Shown here piece after piece: positions 56,688 to 64,000 of a stretch of DNA of 64,000 bases. Position numbers and translations under genes: made by a program. Each line of letters starts with the position of its first letter. Positions within the stretch are counted from its first letter, which is position 1. Origin of the DNA: Paucibacter sp. TC2R-5 (lineage in GTDB: Bacteria > Pseudomonadota > Gammaproteobacteria > Burkholderiales > Burkholderiaceae_C); contig NZ_JAJIRQ010000011.1 in NCBI RefSeq assembly GCF_025717605.1, positions 31,208 to 95,207 on the forward strand, read 5' to 3'. A model generated the notes under the pieces. That model was not told the DNA's origin and ran no database searches. It was given only the letters and a program-made list of their open reading frames with translations.

Positions 56688-56708
56688 TCACGTCGCTGTG
56701 CGACATGA
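56688..56708. repeat. Hairpin related to those of the metK array
   Basis: TCACGTCGC (56688-56696), loop TGT, GCGACATGA (56700-56708). The arms equal those of the hairpin at 50537-50561 behind metK. It lies just after xerC and suggests a dispersed short repeat. Confidence 0.5.
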
Positions 56709-56792
56709 GCCTGCGACGCAAGCTCGTGGGCGAGCTTGTCAACACCTTTCAAAAATTTATGACGCAGCGCATCCGCGCGCAAAGAAAAAACA

Positions 56793-58352
56793 ATGACAGT
56801 GTTTCCGCCTTTCCTTTTGACATCTGCTTGCGCTCGTTCCACATTGATTGCCGCAGCCATCGCGCTCGCTATGGCTGCGCCTGCTGCGGCGCAAACCCAA
56901 GCTGTATCCCCTGAGCTGGTGCGCCCCGGCCCCATCAGGCCTGCCACCGTCGAAAGCAACTGGACGCCTCTGCGCTTGCCCAATGGCGACCGCATCGGCT
57001 TGCTGAGCCTGAGCTATTTGATGGCGGTCGACGAGGAGTGGGGCTTTGGCCCCAGCGTCTACGGCGCGGCCAAGGGCAATTACGGCGGGCTGTTCACAAT
57101 GGGCTTCACCGGCCAGCGGCGCTGGCGCCTCAGTTCTTCCACGCATCTGGCGGCCGGGCTCTATGCCGGCGCCGGCGGCGGTGTGGGCTCGGACAAGGTT
57201 CGCTTTGGCGGCGGGCTGATGTTGCGCCCCGAGTTGTCGCTGCGCATGGAGTCTGGCGACTGGTACAGCGGCTTGTCCCTGGCGCATGTGCGCTTCCCCA
57301 GTGGCAATATTTCAGATACCAGTCTCGGCCTGGTGCTGGGGCGCGCGACCAACTTCGTCAGCTTCGCCCCCAGTGACGCTGGCAAGCCGGGCCGCGCCAG
57401 CCAGCGCACCGGCCTGGGCTTTGACGAGATCGCCTTGCAAGGCGGCTTTGCCTATCCGCGCTCGGGCACGCGTGACCGCAGCGGCAAGCCCAACACCGGG
57501 CGGATCGGCTTTGCCGGCGCCGACCTGCGCCAATACATTGCCGACGGCAGCTGGTGGGGCGTGGAAGCCGCCGGCGCGGCGCAGGGCGGCGTTGACGGCT
57601 ATATGGAGGTGCTGGCCACCGCCGGCCAGGACTGGGCGCTGTTCGGCCCCAAGCTGCGTGTCGGCGGGCAAATCGGCGCGGGCCTGGCCGGCGGCGGCAA
57701 TGTCGACACCGGCAACGGCTGGCTGCTGCGCGCCGGCCCGACGCTGCGTTGGATCAGCCCCTGGGGTGCCACCTTGCGGCTTGACGGCGGCCTCAGCTAC
57801 GCGCCGGACGGGCAGTTTTCGACCCGCTTTGTGCGCCTGGGTCTGGCCCTGCCTTTGGATCAAACGCCATCGGTCAGCAGCAGTTTGGAGCAGCAGTCGG
57901 GCATCGTGCGCACCCAGCAAATCTTCGCCAGCTATCAGCACCTGCCCAAGGTTCGCTTCAAAGACGGCAGCGAAGACGCGATCGGTCAGATCGCCTTCGT
58001 CATGACCCGCGAGCTGATGCCAAGCCTCTACGGTGTTGCACAGGCCGGCAGTGCGGCCACCGGCAAGGCCGGGGCCTATGCCTTCGGCCTGTTCGGTGCA
58101 GGCCTGCAGTCGCCTCAGTTGCTTGGCGGCGCGCGCTTAGGTGCTGAATTGTTGGCCGGCGTGGCCGGTGGCGGCGGTGTCGATGTGGGTAGCGGCGCCT
58201 TGCTGCAGGCGGAAGCCTACGGGCAGTGGGAGCGTGAGCATCTGCGCGTGCGGGCCGGGCTGGGCCAGTGGCGCACCATGCGCAATGGTGCGCAAACGGC
58301 CCAAATTTTCAATCTGTCGGTCGGCTATGCCTTCGGCAGCCTGGCTCGCTGA
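56793..58352 (+). CDS. Outer-membrane beta-barrel protein of unknown family, internally repetitive
   Basis: A 519-residue exported protein with a signal peptide of about 33 residues (cleavage near A-A-A-Q). The rest is Gly/Ala/aromatic-rich with alternating hydrophobic residues, as in outer-membrane barrels. A glycine-rich segment recurs three times: G-A-G-G-G-V-G-S (about 128), A-G-G-G-N-V-D-T-G-N-G (about 303) and A-G-G-G-G-V-D-V-G-S-G (about 462), each followed by an L-x-x-x-A/P-x-x-x-x-x-W/L strand pattern. I do not recognise the family. It lies between xerC and an rRNA methyltransferase; no operon partner suggests a role. Confidence 0.75.
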   Translation: MTVFPPFLLTSACARSTLIAAAIALAMAAPAAAQTQAVSPELVRPGPIRPATVESNWTPLRLPNGDRIGLLSLSYLMAVDEEWGFGPSVYGAAKGNYGGLFTMGFTGQRRWRLSSSTHLAAGLYAGAGGGVGSDKVRFGGGLMLRPELSLRMESGDWYSGLSLAHVRFPSGNISDTSLGLVLGRATNFVSFAPSDAGKPGRASQRTGLGFDEIALQGGFAYPRSGTRDRSGKPNTGRIGFAGADLRQYIADGSWWGVEAAGAAQGGVDGYMEVLATAGQDWALFGPKLRVGGQIGAGLAGGGNVDTGNGWLLRAGPTLRWISPWGATLRLDGGLSYAPDGQFSTRFVRLGLALPLDQTPSVSSSLEQQSGIVRTQQIFASYQHLPKVRFKDGSEDAIGQIAFVMTRELMPSLYGVAQAGSAATGKAGAYAFGLFGAGLQSPQLLGGARLGAELLAGVAGGGGVDVGSGALLQAEAYGQWEREHLRVRAGLGQWRTMRNGAQTAQIFNLSVGYAFGSLAR

Positions 58353-58368
58353 GTGCCGAGAGGAAACC

Positions 58369-59550
58369 ATGAAAAAAATTGTCATACGTGCCGGCAAAGA
58401 GCGTTCGCTGCAGCGCCGCCACCCCTGGATTTTTGAAAGCTCGATCGCCCGCGGCGGCGCCGACGGTGGCGAAACCGTGCGGGTCGAGTCGGCCGATGGC
58501 GCTTTCCTGTGCTGGGGCGCTTTCAGCCTGGCCTCGCAAATCCGCGTGCGTGCCTGGAGCTTTGACGAGGCGCAGCGCATCGACGCGGCCTTCTTCGAGC
58601 AGCGCATCCAGCGTGCGCTGGCCATGCGCGCGCGGCTGTCGATTCAGTCCGACGCGCTGCGCCTGATTCACGGTGAGGCCGACGGCCTGCCCGGTCTGGT
58701 GGTGGATCGATATGGTGACACCTTGGTGGCCCAGTTCCTGGCCAGTGGTGTCGAGCGCTGGAAGGATGTGATCGCGGATCTGTTGCTGGCCGCGACCGGC
58801 CTGACGCGTTTGTTTGAGCGCTCGGACGCCCAGGTGCGCGTCCTGGAGGGTCTGGCTCAAACCACGGGTTGGCTGCGTGGCGGCGGTGCGACCGAGGTGG
58901 AGATCAGCGAACACCAGTGGCGCTTGACCCTGGACGTGGCCGAAGGACACAAGACCGGCTACTACCTCGATCAGCGCGACAACCGCAAAAAGTTTGCCGA
59001 CAGCGTGCGGCAGTTCGCCTGCAAGACCGTGTTGAACTGCTACAGCTACACGGGCGGTTTTTCGGTGGCGGCGCTGGCCGGCGGGGCCGAGCAGGTGATC
59101 AGCATCGACTCGTCCGGGCCGGCCCTGGCCCGCGCCAATGCCCATGTGCTGCTGAACGGCTTTGACCCGGCGCGCCATCTGGCCATGGATGCCGATGTGA
59201 ACGCCACGCTGCGAGCCCTCATCAAAGAAGGGCGTCAGTTCGACGCCATCGTGCTTGACCCGCCCAAATTCGCGCCCACCGCCGCCCATGCCGAGCGCGC
59301 AGCGCGGGCCTACAAGGACATCAACCGCTTAGGCCTGATGCTGTTGAAGCCGGGTGGCCTGTTGTTCACCTTCTCTTGTTCGGGCGGCGTCGGCCCCGAG
59401 TTGTTCCACAAAATCGTCGCCGGGGCTGGCCTTGACGCTCCTTGCGACGGCTTCATCCTCGACCGCGTCGGGGCGACGCCGGACCACCCGCAGACGATCT
59501 GCTTCCCTGAGGGCGAATACCTGAAGGGCTTGTTGATCTTGAAGGCTTGA
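58369..59550 (+). CDS. rlmI: RlmI-like 23S rRNA cytosine methyltransferase (PUA + methyltransferase)
   Basis: A 393-residue class I methyltransferase of COG1092. An N-terminal PUA domain (about 1-75: R-A-G-K-E-R-S-L-Q-R-R-H-P-W-I-F) is followed by the EEHEE-like link and the catalytic domain: N-C-Y-S-Y-T-G-G-F (motif I), D-S-S-G-P-A-L, V-L-D-P-P-K-F and F-S-C-S-G (motif with Cys). E. coli RlmI makes m5C1962 in 23S rRNA. GAGAGGAAA before the ATG at 58369 decides the start. The homologue at 38030 lacks the PUA domain. Confidence 0.92.
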   Translation: MKKIVIRAGKERSLQRRHPWIFESSIARGGADGGETVRVESADGAFLCWGAFSLASQIRVRAWSFDEAQRIDAAFFEQRIQRALAMRARLSIQSDALRLIHGEADGLPGLVVDRYGDTLVAQFLASGVERWKDVIADLLLAATGLTRLFERSDAQVRVLEGLAQTTGWLRGGGATEVEISEHQWRLTLDVAEGHKTGYYLDQRDNRKKFADSVRQFACKTVLNCYSYTGGFSVAALAGGAEQVISIDSSGPALARANAHVLLNGFDPARHLAMDADVNATLRALIKEGRQFDAIVLDPPKFAPTAAHAERAARAYKDINRLGLMLLKPGGLLFTFSCSGGVGPELFHKIVAGAGLDAPCDGFILDRVGATPDHPQTICFPEGEYLKGLLILKA

Positions 59551-59759
59551 AGCATCGATACCGGGCGGTTTTTTCTTCCTCGCGAGTGTGTTATTGGTTT
59601 GGCTCTTGCAGAGGGGCATTAGGGAAATCAGCATCAGGGTAAGCGGTACTTCCCGAAGTTGAGGGTGCCAATGTCTAATTCGTTGTGTGATGTTTAATGC
59701 GGGGCAGCGGAGATTCAGCTGCTTACAACGAGTCAAGACCCCAAAACCGAGGAAAACCG

Positions 59760-60782
59760 ATGAAAAGCAAAACTCTCAAATTGGCCGCGCTGGCACTTGG
59801 CGTGATGGTGGCGCTGGGCCAAGCCCATGCGCAAAGCTACTTTGAAGGCAAAGAGGCGCTGGTGGTGTCCACTGGCAACCCGGCCAACTGGGTTTTGCAG
59901 CCAGGCAATGGCGCGGGCGCATTTGATGGTGCGCTGGACGGCGTGGCGCGTCTGCTGTTCACGACTCAAGCAGGCCAAAACTACATCTGTTCGGGCTCCT
60001 TATTGGCCGGCGGCACCCATGTGCTGACCGCAGCGCATTGCGCCGATGACTTCAAGAGCATGACGATTGACTTCAACCAAGGTGCTGTCAAGCGCAATGC
60101 CGCACAGGCCTTCGTGCACGGCGGCTGGACCGGTCAATTGGGCTTAGGTGCCGATATCGCGGTGATCAAGCTGGATCAAGCGGTGACCGACATCCACGGC
60201 TTTGCCCTCAGCACCAGCAACGATTACAAGAAGGATTTCTTGCTGGCCGGCTATGGCTTGACCGGCACTGGCAACACCGGCAATAGCGCCGGCTTTGACT
60301 GGGGCAAGGCCCATTACGGCTACAACACCATCGATATCGTCGATGCGCTTCAGTACGGCTACGAGTACATCAACGACTTCGACAACGGCACGGCCGCCAA
60401 GAATGCCATCGCACGCATGGGCGCTGAATTCGGTACCGGCTGGACCAGCGGCACCGGTCTGGGCGCCGGCCTGGAGGCGCAAATCTCCAATGGCGACTCC
60501 GGCGGCGGAGACTTTGTGTTCGATGCCGACAACAACCGCTGGCTGCTGACCGGCGTGCATTCCTGGGGTTGGGGTCTTTGCAACGAGGCCCTTGGTGTGA
60601 CCAACTGCGATGCGGCGCCGGGAACCAACTCCAGCTTCGGCGACCTGTCCGGCTCTACCGCCGTGTTCTCGCATGTGGACTGGATCAACTCCGTCACCGC
60701 TGTGCCCGAGCCATCAAGCTATGCGCTGATGGCGCTGGGCCTGTTCGCTGCTGGTGCCGTGGCGCGCCGCCGCCAAGCCTGA
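59760..60782 (+). CDS. PEP-CTERM-anchored trypsin-like serine protease
   Basis: A 340-residue exported S1 protease with signal peptide (M-K-S-K-T-L-K..., cleavage at A-H-A-Q). The catalytic triad is visible: His93 (T-A-A-H-C), Asp132 (G-A-D-I-A-V-I), Ser247 (G-D-S-G-G-G). Residues 315-318 are V-P-E-P, then a hydrophobic helix and A-R-R-R-Q-A: an exosortase sorting signal. It is thus predicted to be surface-displayed. The 210-base spacer upstream has no shared leader with the three other PEP-CTERM genes. Ends at a strong terminator. Confidence 0.92.
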   Translation: MKSKTLKLAALALGVMVALGQAHAQSYFEGKEALVVSTGNPANWVLQPGNGAGAFDGALDGVARLLFTTQAGQNYICSGSLLAGGTHVLTAAHCADDFKSMTIDFNQGAVKRNAAQAFVHGGWTGQLGLGADIAVIKLDQAVTDIHGFALSTSNDYKKDFLLAGYGLTGTGNTGNSAGFDWGKAHYGYNTIDIVDALQYGYEYINDFDNGTAAKNAIARMGAEFGTGWTSGTGLGAGLEAQISNGDSGGGDFVFDADNNRWLLTGVHSWGWGLCNEALGVTNCDAAPGTNSSFGDLSGSTAVFSHVDWINSVTAVPEPSSYALMALGLFAAGAVARRRQA

Positions 60783-60804
60783 TTTTTAGGCTGGATTGAA
60801 CAAG

Positions 60805-60830
60805 GGCGACCCATGGGGTCGCCTTTCTCG
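60805..60830 (+). terminator. Terminator after the PEP-CTERM protease
   Basis: GGCGACCC (60805-60812), loop ATG, GGGTCGCC (60816-60823), then a T-rich tail. It abuts the end of the leftward Lrp gene. Confidence 0.85.
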
Positions 60831-60832
60831 TT

Positions 60833-61327
60833 TCAAGCGCTCGGCAAAGCGATGCGCGGCTCGAACTTGCCGCGCCGCACCGAGAAGAAGGTCTTCACAT
60901 TACGCACATTGGCGTCTTGCGTGAACAAGCGCATCACCAGGGCTTGATATGCCGCCATATCGGGCACTTGCAGGATCAGCACGAAGTCCGGCCCGGGTGA
61001 GACCTGGTAGCACTGTTGCACCGCCACTTCGCGCAAGACCTTGGCCTCAAACGCAGCCAGATGCTCGGCGCCTTGCCGGTCCAGCGTGATCTCAACGATG
61101 GCGCTGAGGCCGGCGCCGAGTTTCTCGGCCGACAAGAGCGCGACGCGGCGCTCGATCACGCCACTTTCCACCAAGCGTTTGACCCGCCGCAGGCAAGTAG
61201 CCGGCGAGACATGGGCGCGACTCGCCAGATCCTGGTTGGACAGCGAAGCATCGCTTTGCAGGCAATCCAGAATGCGCAAGTCGGCCGCATCCAAGTCCAA
61301 GCTTGTGATCGATTCGTTCATATGCAT
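60833..61327 (-). CDS. Lrp/AsnC family transcriptional regulator
   Basis: A 164-residue regulator with an AsnC-type helix-turn-helix (about 10-70: L-R-I-L-D-C-L-Q, L-A-S-R-A-H-V-S-P-A-T-C-L-R-R) and a RAM/ligand-binding ferredoxin-like domain after it. These proteins usually form octamers and respond to amino acids. It is divergent from glmS, as in many Burkholderiales, with about 136 bases between. Start uncertain: ATG 61327 or 61321, neither with a clear ribosome-binding site. Confidence 0.92.
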   Translation of the reverse strand: MHMNESITSLDLDAADLRILDCLQSDASLSNQDLASRAHVSPATCLRRVKRLVESGVIERRVALLSAEKLGAGLSAIVEITLDRQGAEHLAAFEAKVLREVAVQQCYQVSPGPDFVLILQVPDMAAYQALVMRLFTQDANVRNVKTFFSVRRGKFEPRIALPSA

Positions 61328-61463
61328 TGAATTCGTGAAATATTAGGTCGCAATGCTGGCGGTGTGGCTGATTATTTCATTTTTTACATAATTTTGAAAG
61401 CATTGATTTCTGCCGAATGCCTACCATGCGTCCCAGCAAAACACTTTGTCGGAGCAAGCAATC

Positions 61464-63335
61464 ATGTGTGGAATCGTCGGTGCCGTCAGTCAGCGCAATA
61501 TCGTCCCCGTTCTGATCGAGGGGCTGAAGCGGCTTGAATACCGGGGTTACGACTCCTGCGGTGTTGCCGTGCATCAAGACGGCGGCCTGCGTCGCGCCCG
61601 CAGCACTTCGCGCGTGGCCGAGTTGACAGGCTTGGCCGAAGAAGACGGCATCGCCTCCGGCACCGGCATCGCCCACACGCGGTGGGCCACGCACGGCGCC
61701 CCGGCCGTGCACAACGCCCACCCGCATTTTTCGCCCGGCCCCAATGCGGCCACCGACAGCGTGGGCCGGATCGCCCTGGTGCACAACGGCATCATCGAAA
61801 ACCACGACGAATTGCGCGCCGAATTGAAGGGGCGTTGTTATGTCTTCACCAGCCAGACCGACACTGAGGTGATCGCTCACCTGATCGATCATCTCTATAA
61901 CGGCGATTTGCTCGAAGCAGTGCAGCAAGCCTTGCCGCGCTTGAAGGGCGCATACGCCGTGGCGGTTTTCTGCCGTGACGAGCCGCACCGCGTGATCGCC
62001 GCCCGCGAAGGTTCGCCGCTGGTGCTGGGGCTGGGTATGGACGCAGCGCAAGGTGAGAACTTCGTCGCTTCGGACGCGATGGCGCTGGCCGGTGTCACCG
62101 ACCAGATCGTCTACCTCGAAGAGGGCGACGTGGTTGACCTGCAGTTGGGCCGTTACTGGATCAGCAATCTGAGTGCTCAAACCGGCCGTTATGAGGCGCA
62201 GCAGCGCCAGGTGCGCACCGTGCACGCGCACAGTGGCGCGGCTGAGCTCGGGCCATATCGCCACTATATGCAGAAGGAAATCTTCGAGCAGCCCACCGCG
62301 ATTGCCAACACGCTCGAAGCCATCACCAGCATCAGCCCCGAGCTGTTTGGGGATGGCGCTTACGGCATCTTCAAAGAAGTCGACTCTGTGCTGATCCTGG
62401 CCTGTGGCACCAGCTTCTACTCCGGCTCGACCGCCAAGTACTGGCTGGAGTCGATCGCCAAGATCCCCACCAGTGTTGAAATCGCCAGCGAGTACCGTTA
62501 CCGCGACAGCGTGCCTAACCCGCGTACCCTGGTCGTGACGATCAGCCAGAGCGGCGAGACGGCAGACACCCTGGCCGCGCTCAAACATGCGCGCGCACAG
62601 GGCATGAAGCACACCTTGACCGTGTGCAATGTCTCCACGAGTGCCATGGTGCGCGAATGCGAGTTGGCCTACATCACCCGCGCCGGTGTCGAGATTGGTG
62701 TGGCCTCGACCAAGGCCTTCACGACCCAGTTGGTGGGCCTGTTCCTGCTGACCTTGGCGTTAGCACAAACACGCGGCCACCTGAGCGAAGCGCAAGAAGC
62801 CGAGCATGTCAAAGCGCTGCGCCATCTGCCGGTGGCGGTGCAAGCGGTCTTGGCGCTGGAGCCGCAAGTGATTGCCTGGAGCGAAGAATTCGCCCGCAAG
62901 GAAAACGCCTTGTTCCTGGGCCGTGGGCTGCATTACCCGATTGCGCTGGAAGGTGCTTTGAAGCTGAAGGAAATCAGTTACATCCACGCCGAAGCTTACC
63001 CGGCCGGTGAGCTGAAGCATGGCCCGCTGGCGCTGGTGACGGCCGAGATGCCCGTGGTCACTGTGGCGCCGAACGACACCTTGCTGGAGAAGCTCAAGAG
63101 CAATATGCAGGAAGTCCGCGCGCGGGGCGGTCAGCTCTATGTGTTCGCCGATGGTGACACGCAGATTGAGTCGGAGCCGGGCCTGCATGTGATCCGTATG
63201 CCCGAGCATTACGGTGCCCTAAGCCCTATCCTGCACGTCATCCCGCTCCAGTTGCTGGCCTATCACACGGCCTGCGCACGGGGGACGGATGTTGACAAGC
63301 CACGCAATCTGGCCAAGAGCGTGACGGTCGAATGA
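61464..63335 (+). CDS. glmS: Glucosamine--fructose-6-phosphate aminotransferase
   Basis: First enzyme of UDP-GlcNAc synthesis: fructose-6-P + Gln to glucosamine-6-P. The 623-residue protein starts with the catalytic Cys (M-C-G-I-V-G-A-V), has the glutaminase domain ([15 protein letters not shown]) and two SIS domains ([31 protein letters not shown]), ending [11 protein letters not shown]. The conserved 3' end is the TnsD recognition site of Tn7, and a transposon-end-like sequence begins about 25 bases after the stop. Confidence 0.98.
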   Translation: MCGIVGAVSQRNIVPVLIEGLKRLEYRGYDSCGVAVHQDGGLRRARSTSRVAELTGLAEEDGIASGTGIAHTRWATHGAPAVHNAHPHFSPGPNAATDSVGRIALVHNGIIENHDELRAELKGRCYVFTSQTDTEVIAHLIDHLYNGDLLEAVQQALPRLKGAYAVAVFCRDEPHRVIAAREGSPLVLGLGMDAAQGENFVASDAMALAGVTDQIVYLEEGDVVDLQLGRYWISNLSAQTGRYEAQQRQVRTVHAHSGAAELGPYRHYMQKEIFEQPTAIANTLEAITSISPELFGDGAYGIFKEVDSVLILACGTSFYSGSTAKYWLESIAKIPTSVEIASEYRYRDSVPNPRTLVVTISQSGETADTLAALKHARAQGMKHTLTVCNVSTSAMVRECELAYITRAGVEIGVASTKAFTTQLVGLFLLTLALAQTRGHLSEAQEAEHVKALRHLPVAVQAVLALEPQVIAWSEEFARKENALFLGRGLHYPIALEGALKLKEISYIHAEAYPAGELKHGPLALVTAEMPVVTVAPNDTLLEKLKSNMQEVRARGGQLYVFADGDTQIESEPGLHVIRMPEHYGALSPILHVIPLQLLAYHTACARGTDVDKPRNLAKSVTVE

Positions 63336-63354
63336 CCGTCTCGGCGCCTTTTGC
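63323..63354 (+). terminator. glmS terminator
   Basis: GACGGTC (63323-63329), loop GAAT, GACCGTC (63334-63340) spans the stop codon and is followed by a short T-rich stretch. In E. coli the attTn7 insertion point lies in the glmS terminator in the same way. Confidence 0.6.
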
Positions 63355-63359
63355 TGTGA

Positions 63360-63423
63360 TGTTGCTGAAAAATATAGTCCTATCTCAGCAAATATAGATC
63401 TATCTTAAAAAATATAGTTCTAT
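63360..63423. mobile_element. Putative Tn7-like transposon end at attTn7
   Basis: The sequence starts TGTTG, 25 bases after the glmS stop. Three units A-A-T-A-T-A-G-N-N-C-T-A-T-C recur with an exact 20-bp period (ATAGNNCTAT cores at 63374-63383, 63394-63403, 63414-63423). TGT ends with serial 20-22 bp transposase-binding repeats are the hallmark of Tn7-like elements. The other end would lie beyond the window. Confidence 0.6.
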
Positions 63424-63475
63424 CGTTTTTTGGTTTGCCGCACGCATCAAGCTTTAAAGCACTGGTCGCCCAGAA

Positions 63476-63537
63476 CAAAGTTGCGAATTGGCCAGCAAAG
63501 TTGCCAAACGATTTTGCTGACGAGCAAGAAAGTTGTC
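63476..63537. repeat. Second set of spaced repeats inside the putative transposon end
   Basis: AAAGTTG occurs at 63477-63483, 63497-63503 (again 20 bp apart) and 63529-63535. They may be further protein-binding sites of the element, or part of the promoter/terminator zone of the TIR gene. No gene lies between 63336 and 63569. Confidence 0.4.
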
Positions 63538-63569
63538 GTTTTGAGTTTGTTCAGGGCTCCGCAGCCCTG

Positions 63570-64000
63570 TCAGCTCCAGATGGAAACTAACTCAGCAATC
63601 TTGGTTGCGACTACGGCCATCGTGTCTTCAGATGTGTCAAGACCGCTTCTCGAAGCCAGCATGGGGCTGACATCACGTAGCGCTGTGTACGTCGTACCGT
63701 GCACGATGGGAACGAGCCGGTTGCCTTGGAGGAGTGTTGAAAGCTCTTTGTCTGCGACGCCCTCTTTCGGTAGGCGTGCAAGCAATGCTGGGGTTACGAG
63801 AACAAGTCCGATTTTCGAAGCCACCAAGCCTTTGTCGATTGCTCGCATCATCGGCACACCCAGACCAAGATCCTTTTCGCTGAACCAAACCTTGACACCA
63901 GCTGCCTCAAGTAAATCGTGCAGTTGTTTGGCGGATCCTTGCCGGTCATCCCATGCGTGGCGAGACCGCTGCATAACTTCCCTAATGCGCGCAACTTGAA
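63570..64000 (-). CDS. TIR-domain protein (partial, 5' end outside window)
   Basis: The frame is open to the window edge, so at least 143 residues are seen and more lie upstream. They form a TIR domain: H-A-W-D-D-R, V-K-V-W-F-S-E-K-D-L, I-D-K-G-L, V-L-V-T-P-A-L-L and A-D-K-E-L, whose Glu fits the NADase catalytic residue. The first strand before H-A-W is atypical. Bacterial TIR proteins often degrade NAD in anti-phage defence; here that is inference. Base composition is clearly lower in GC than all genes to its left. An internal ATG at 63974 is probably not the true start. Hairpin CAGGGCT-CCGC-AGCCCTG (63552-63569) follows its stop. Confidence 0.8.
   Translation of the reverse strand, partial: QVARIREVMQRSRHAWDDRQGSAKQLHDLLEAAGVKVWFSEKDLGLGVPMMRAIDKGLVASKIGLVLVTPALLARLPKEGVADKELSTLLQGNRLVPIVHGTTYTALRDVSPMLASRSGLDTSEDTMAVVATKIAELVSIWS

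Noticed and set aside
63355..63357. Alternative TGT (TGTGA) as the transposon tip
   Set aside because: The TGT at 63360 is nearer to the repeats and at 25 bases from the stop; TGTGA would then be the target duplication. The choice is not certain.
63974..63976. ATG at the start of a 134-codon TIR frame
   Set aside because: The frame continues to the window edge without a stop and the domain would begin mid-strand, so the true start is outside.

Overview
The window looks like about 64 kb of chromosome from a GC-rich betaproteobacterium of the order Burkholderiales, most like the Rubrivivax / Roseateles / Leptothrix neighbourhood. This rests on familiar gene neighbourhoods (def-fmt-htpX, purC/purE/purK, ahcY-tlyA-metF, dapF-DUF484-xerC, Lrp opposite glmS), on an SAH riboswitch before ahcY, on PEP-CTERM surface proteins, and on family variants usual in that order. 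I do not assign genus or species. No rRNA, tRNA or CRISPR array was seen. The coding density is that of a core chromosome; the last ~650 bases differ.

Layout. 1-5.4 kb: a cut-off LysM protein, then def, fmt, htpX, a lipoprotein, a DUF2807 protein and the AzlCD exporter. 5.5-19 kb: central carbon metabolism (pgk, maeB, pyk, fba) mixed with a diguanylate cyclase, two periplasmic binding-protein-like genes, an HTH-ATPase-DUF4325 regulator, purC, a TPR-like protein and cnoX. 19-29.6 kb: purE-purK-tsaC, a GDSL-like lipoprotein, then the overlapping chain tsaB-rimI-udg-(PAS-GGDEF-EAL)-MidA-like methyltransferase, facing cca. 29.7-32.2 kb: three tandem PEP-CTERM genes that share leader, both protein ends and terminator but differ in the middle. 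32.2-41.4 kb: GST, an NDUFA9-like epimerase, a lytic transglycosylase, two 5-formyl-THF cyclo-ligase paralogues, a LysR regulator, DUF2917, a methyltransferase, a TfoX-domain protein and pepQ. 41.4-52 kb: ompW and the methyl cycle (metF, tlyA, ahcY with riboswitch, and metK), with a HAD phosphatase, a YcaQ-like protein, a response-regulator cyclase and a CheX/CheY-like pair. 52.2-63.3 kb: two LpxL-type acyltransferases, dapF, DUF484, xerC, an outer-membrane barrel protein, an RlmI-like methyltransferase, a PEP-CTERM trypsin-like protease, an Lrp regulator and glmS.

Links between genes. ahcY, tlyA and metF read as one methyl-cycle transcript under SAH control, with metK nearby. tsaC, tsaB and rimI supply tRNA t6A and ribosomal N-acetylation functions. 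Three c-di-GMP enzymes with different domain plans, plus four PEP-CTERM proteins, suggest a surface / exopolysaccharide lifestyle; the exosortase is not in this window.

Most notable. (1) About 25 bp after the glmS stop codon, the classical attTn7 position, a TGT-led sequence with three 20-bp-periodic repeats looks like the end of a Tn7-like transposon. It is followed by more spaced repeats and a lower-GC TIR-domain gene running off the window, so a mobile, possibly defensive, island probably starts here. (2) Four and a half degenerate copies of the metK 3' end alternate with short hairpins in the 520 bases behind metK. (3) The three PEP-CTERM cassettes carry a shared leader with three base-paired elements that I cannot assign to any known family.
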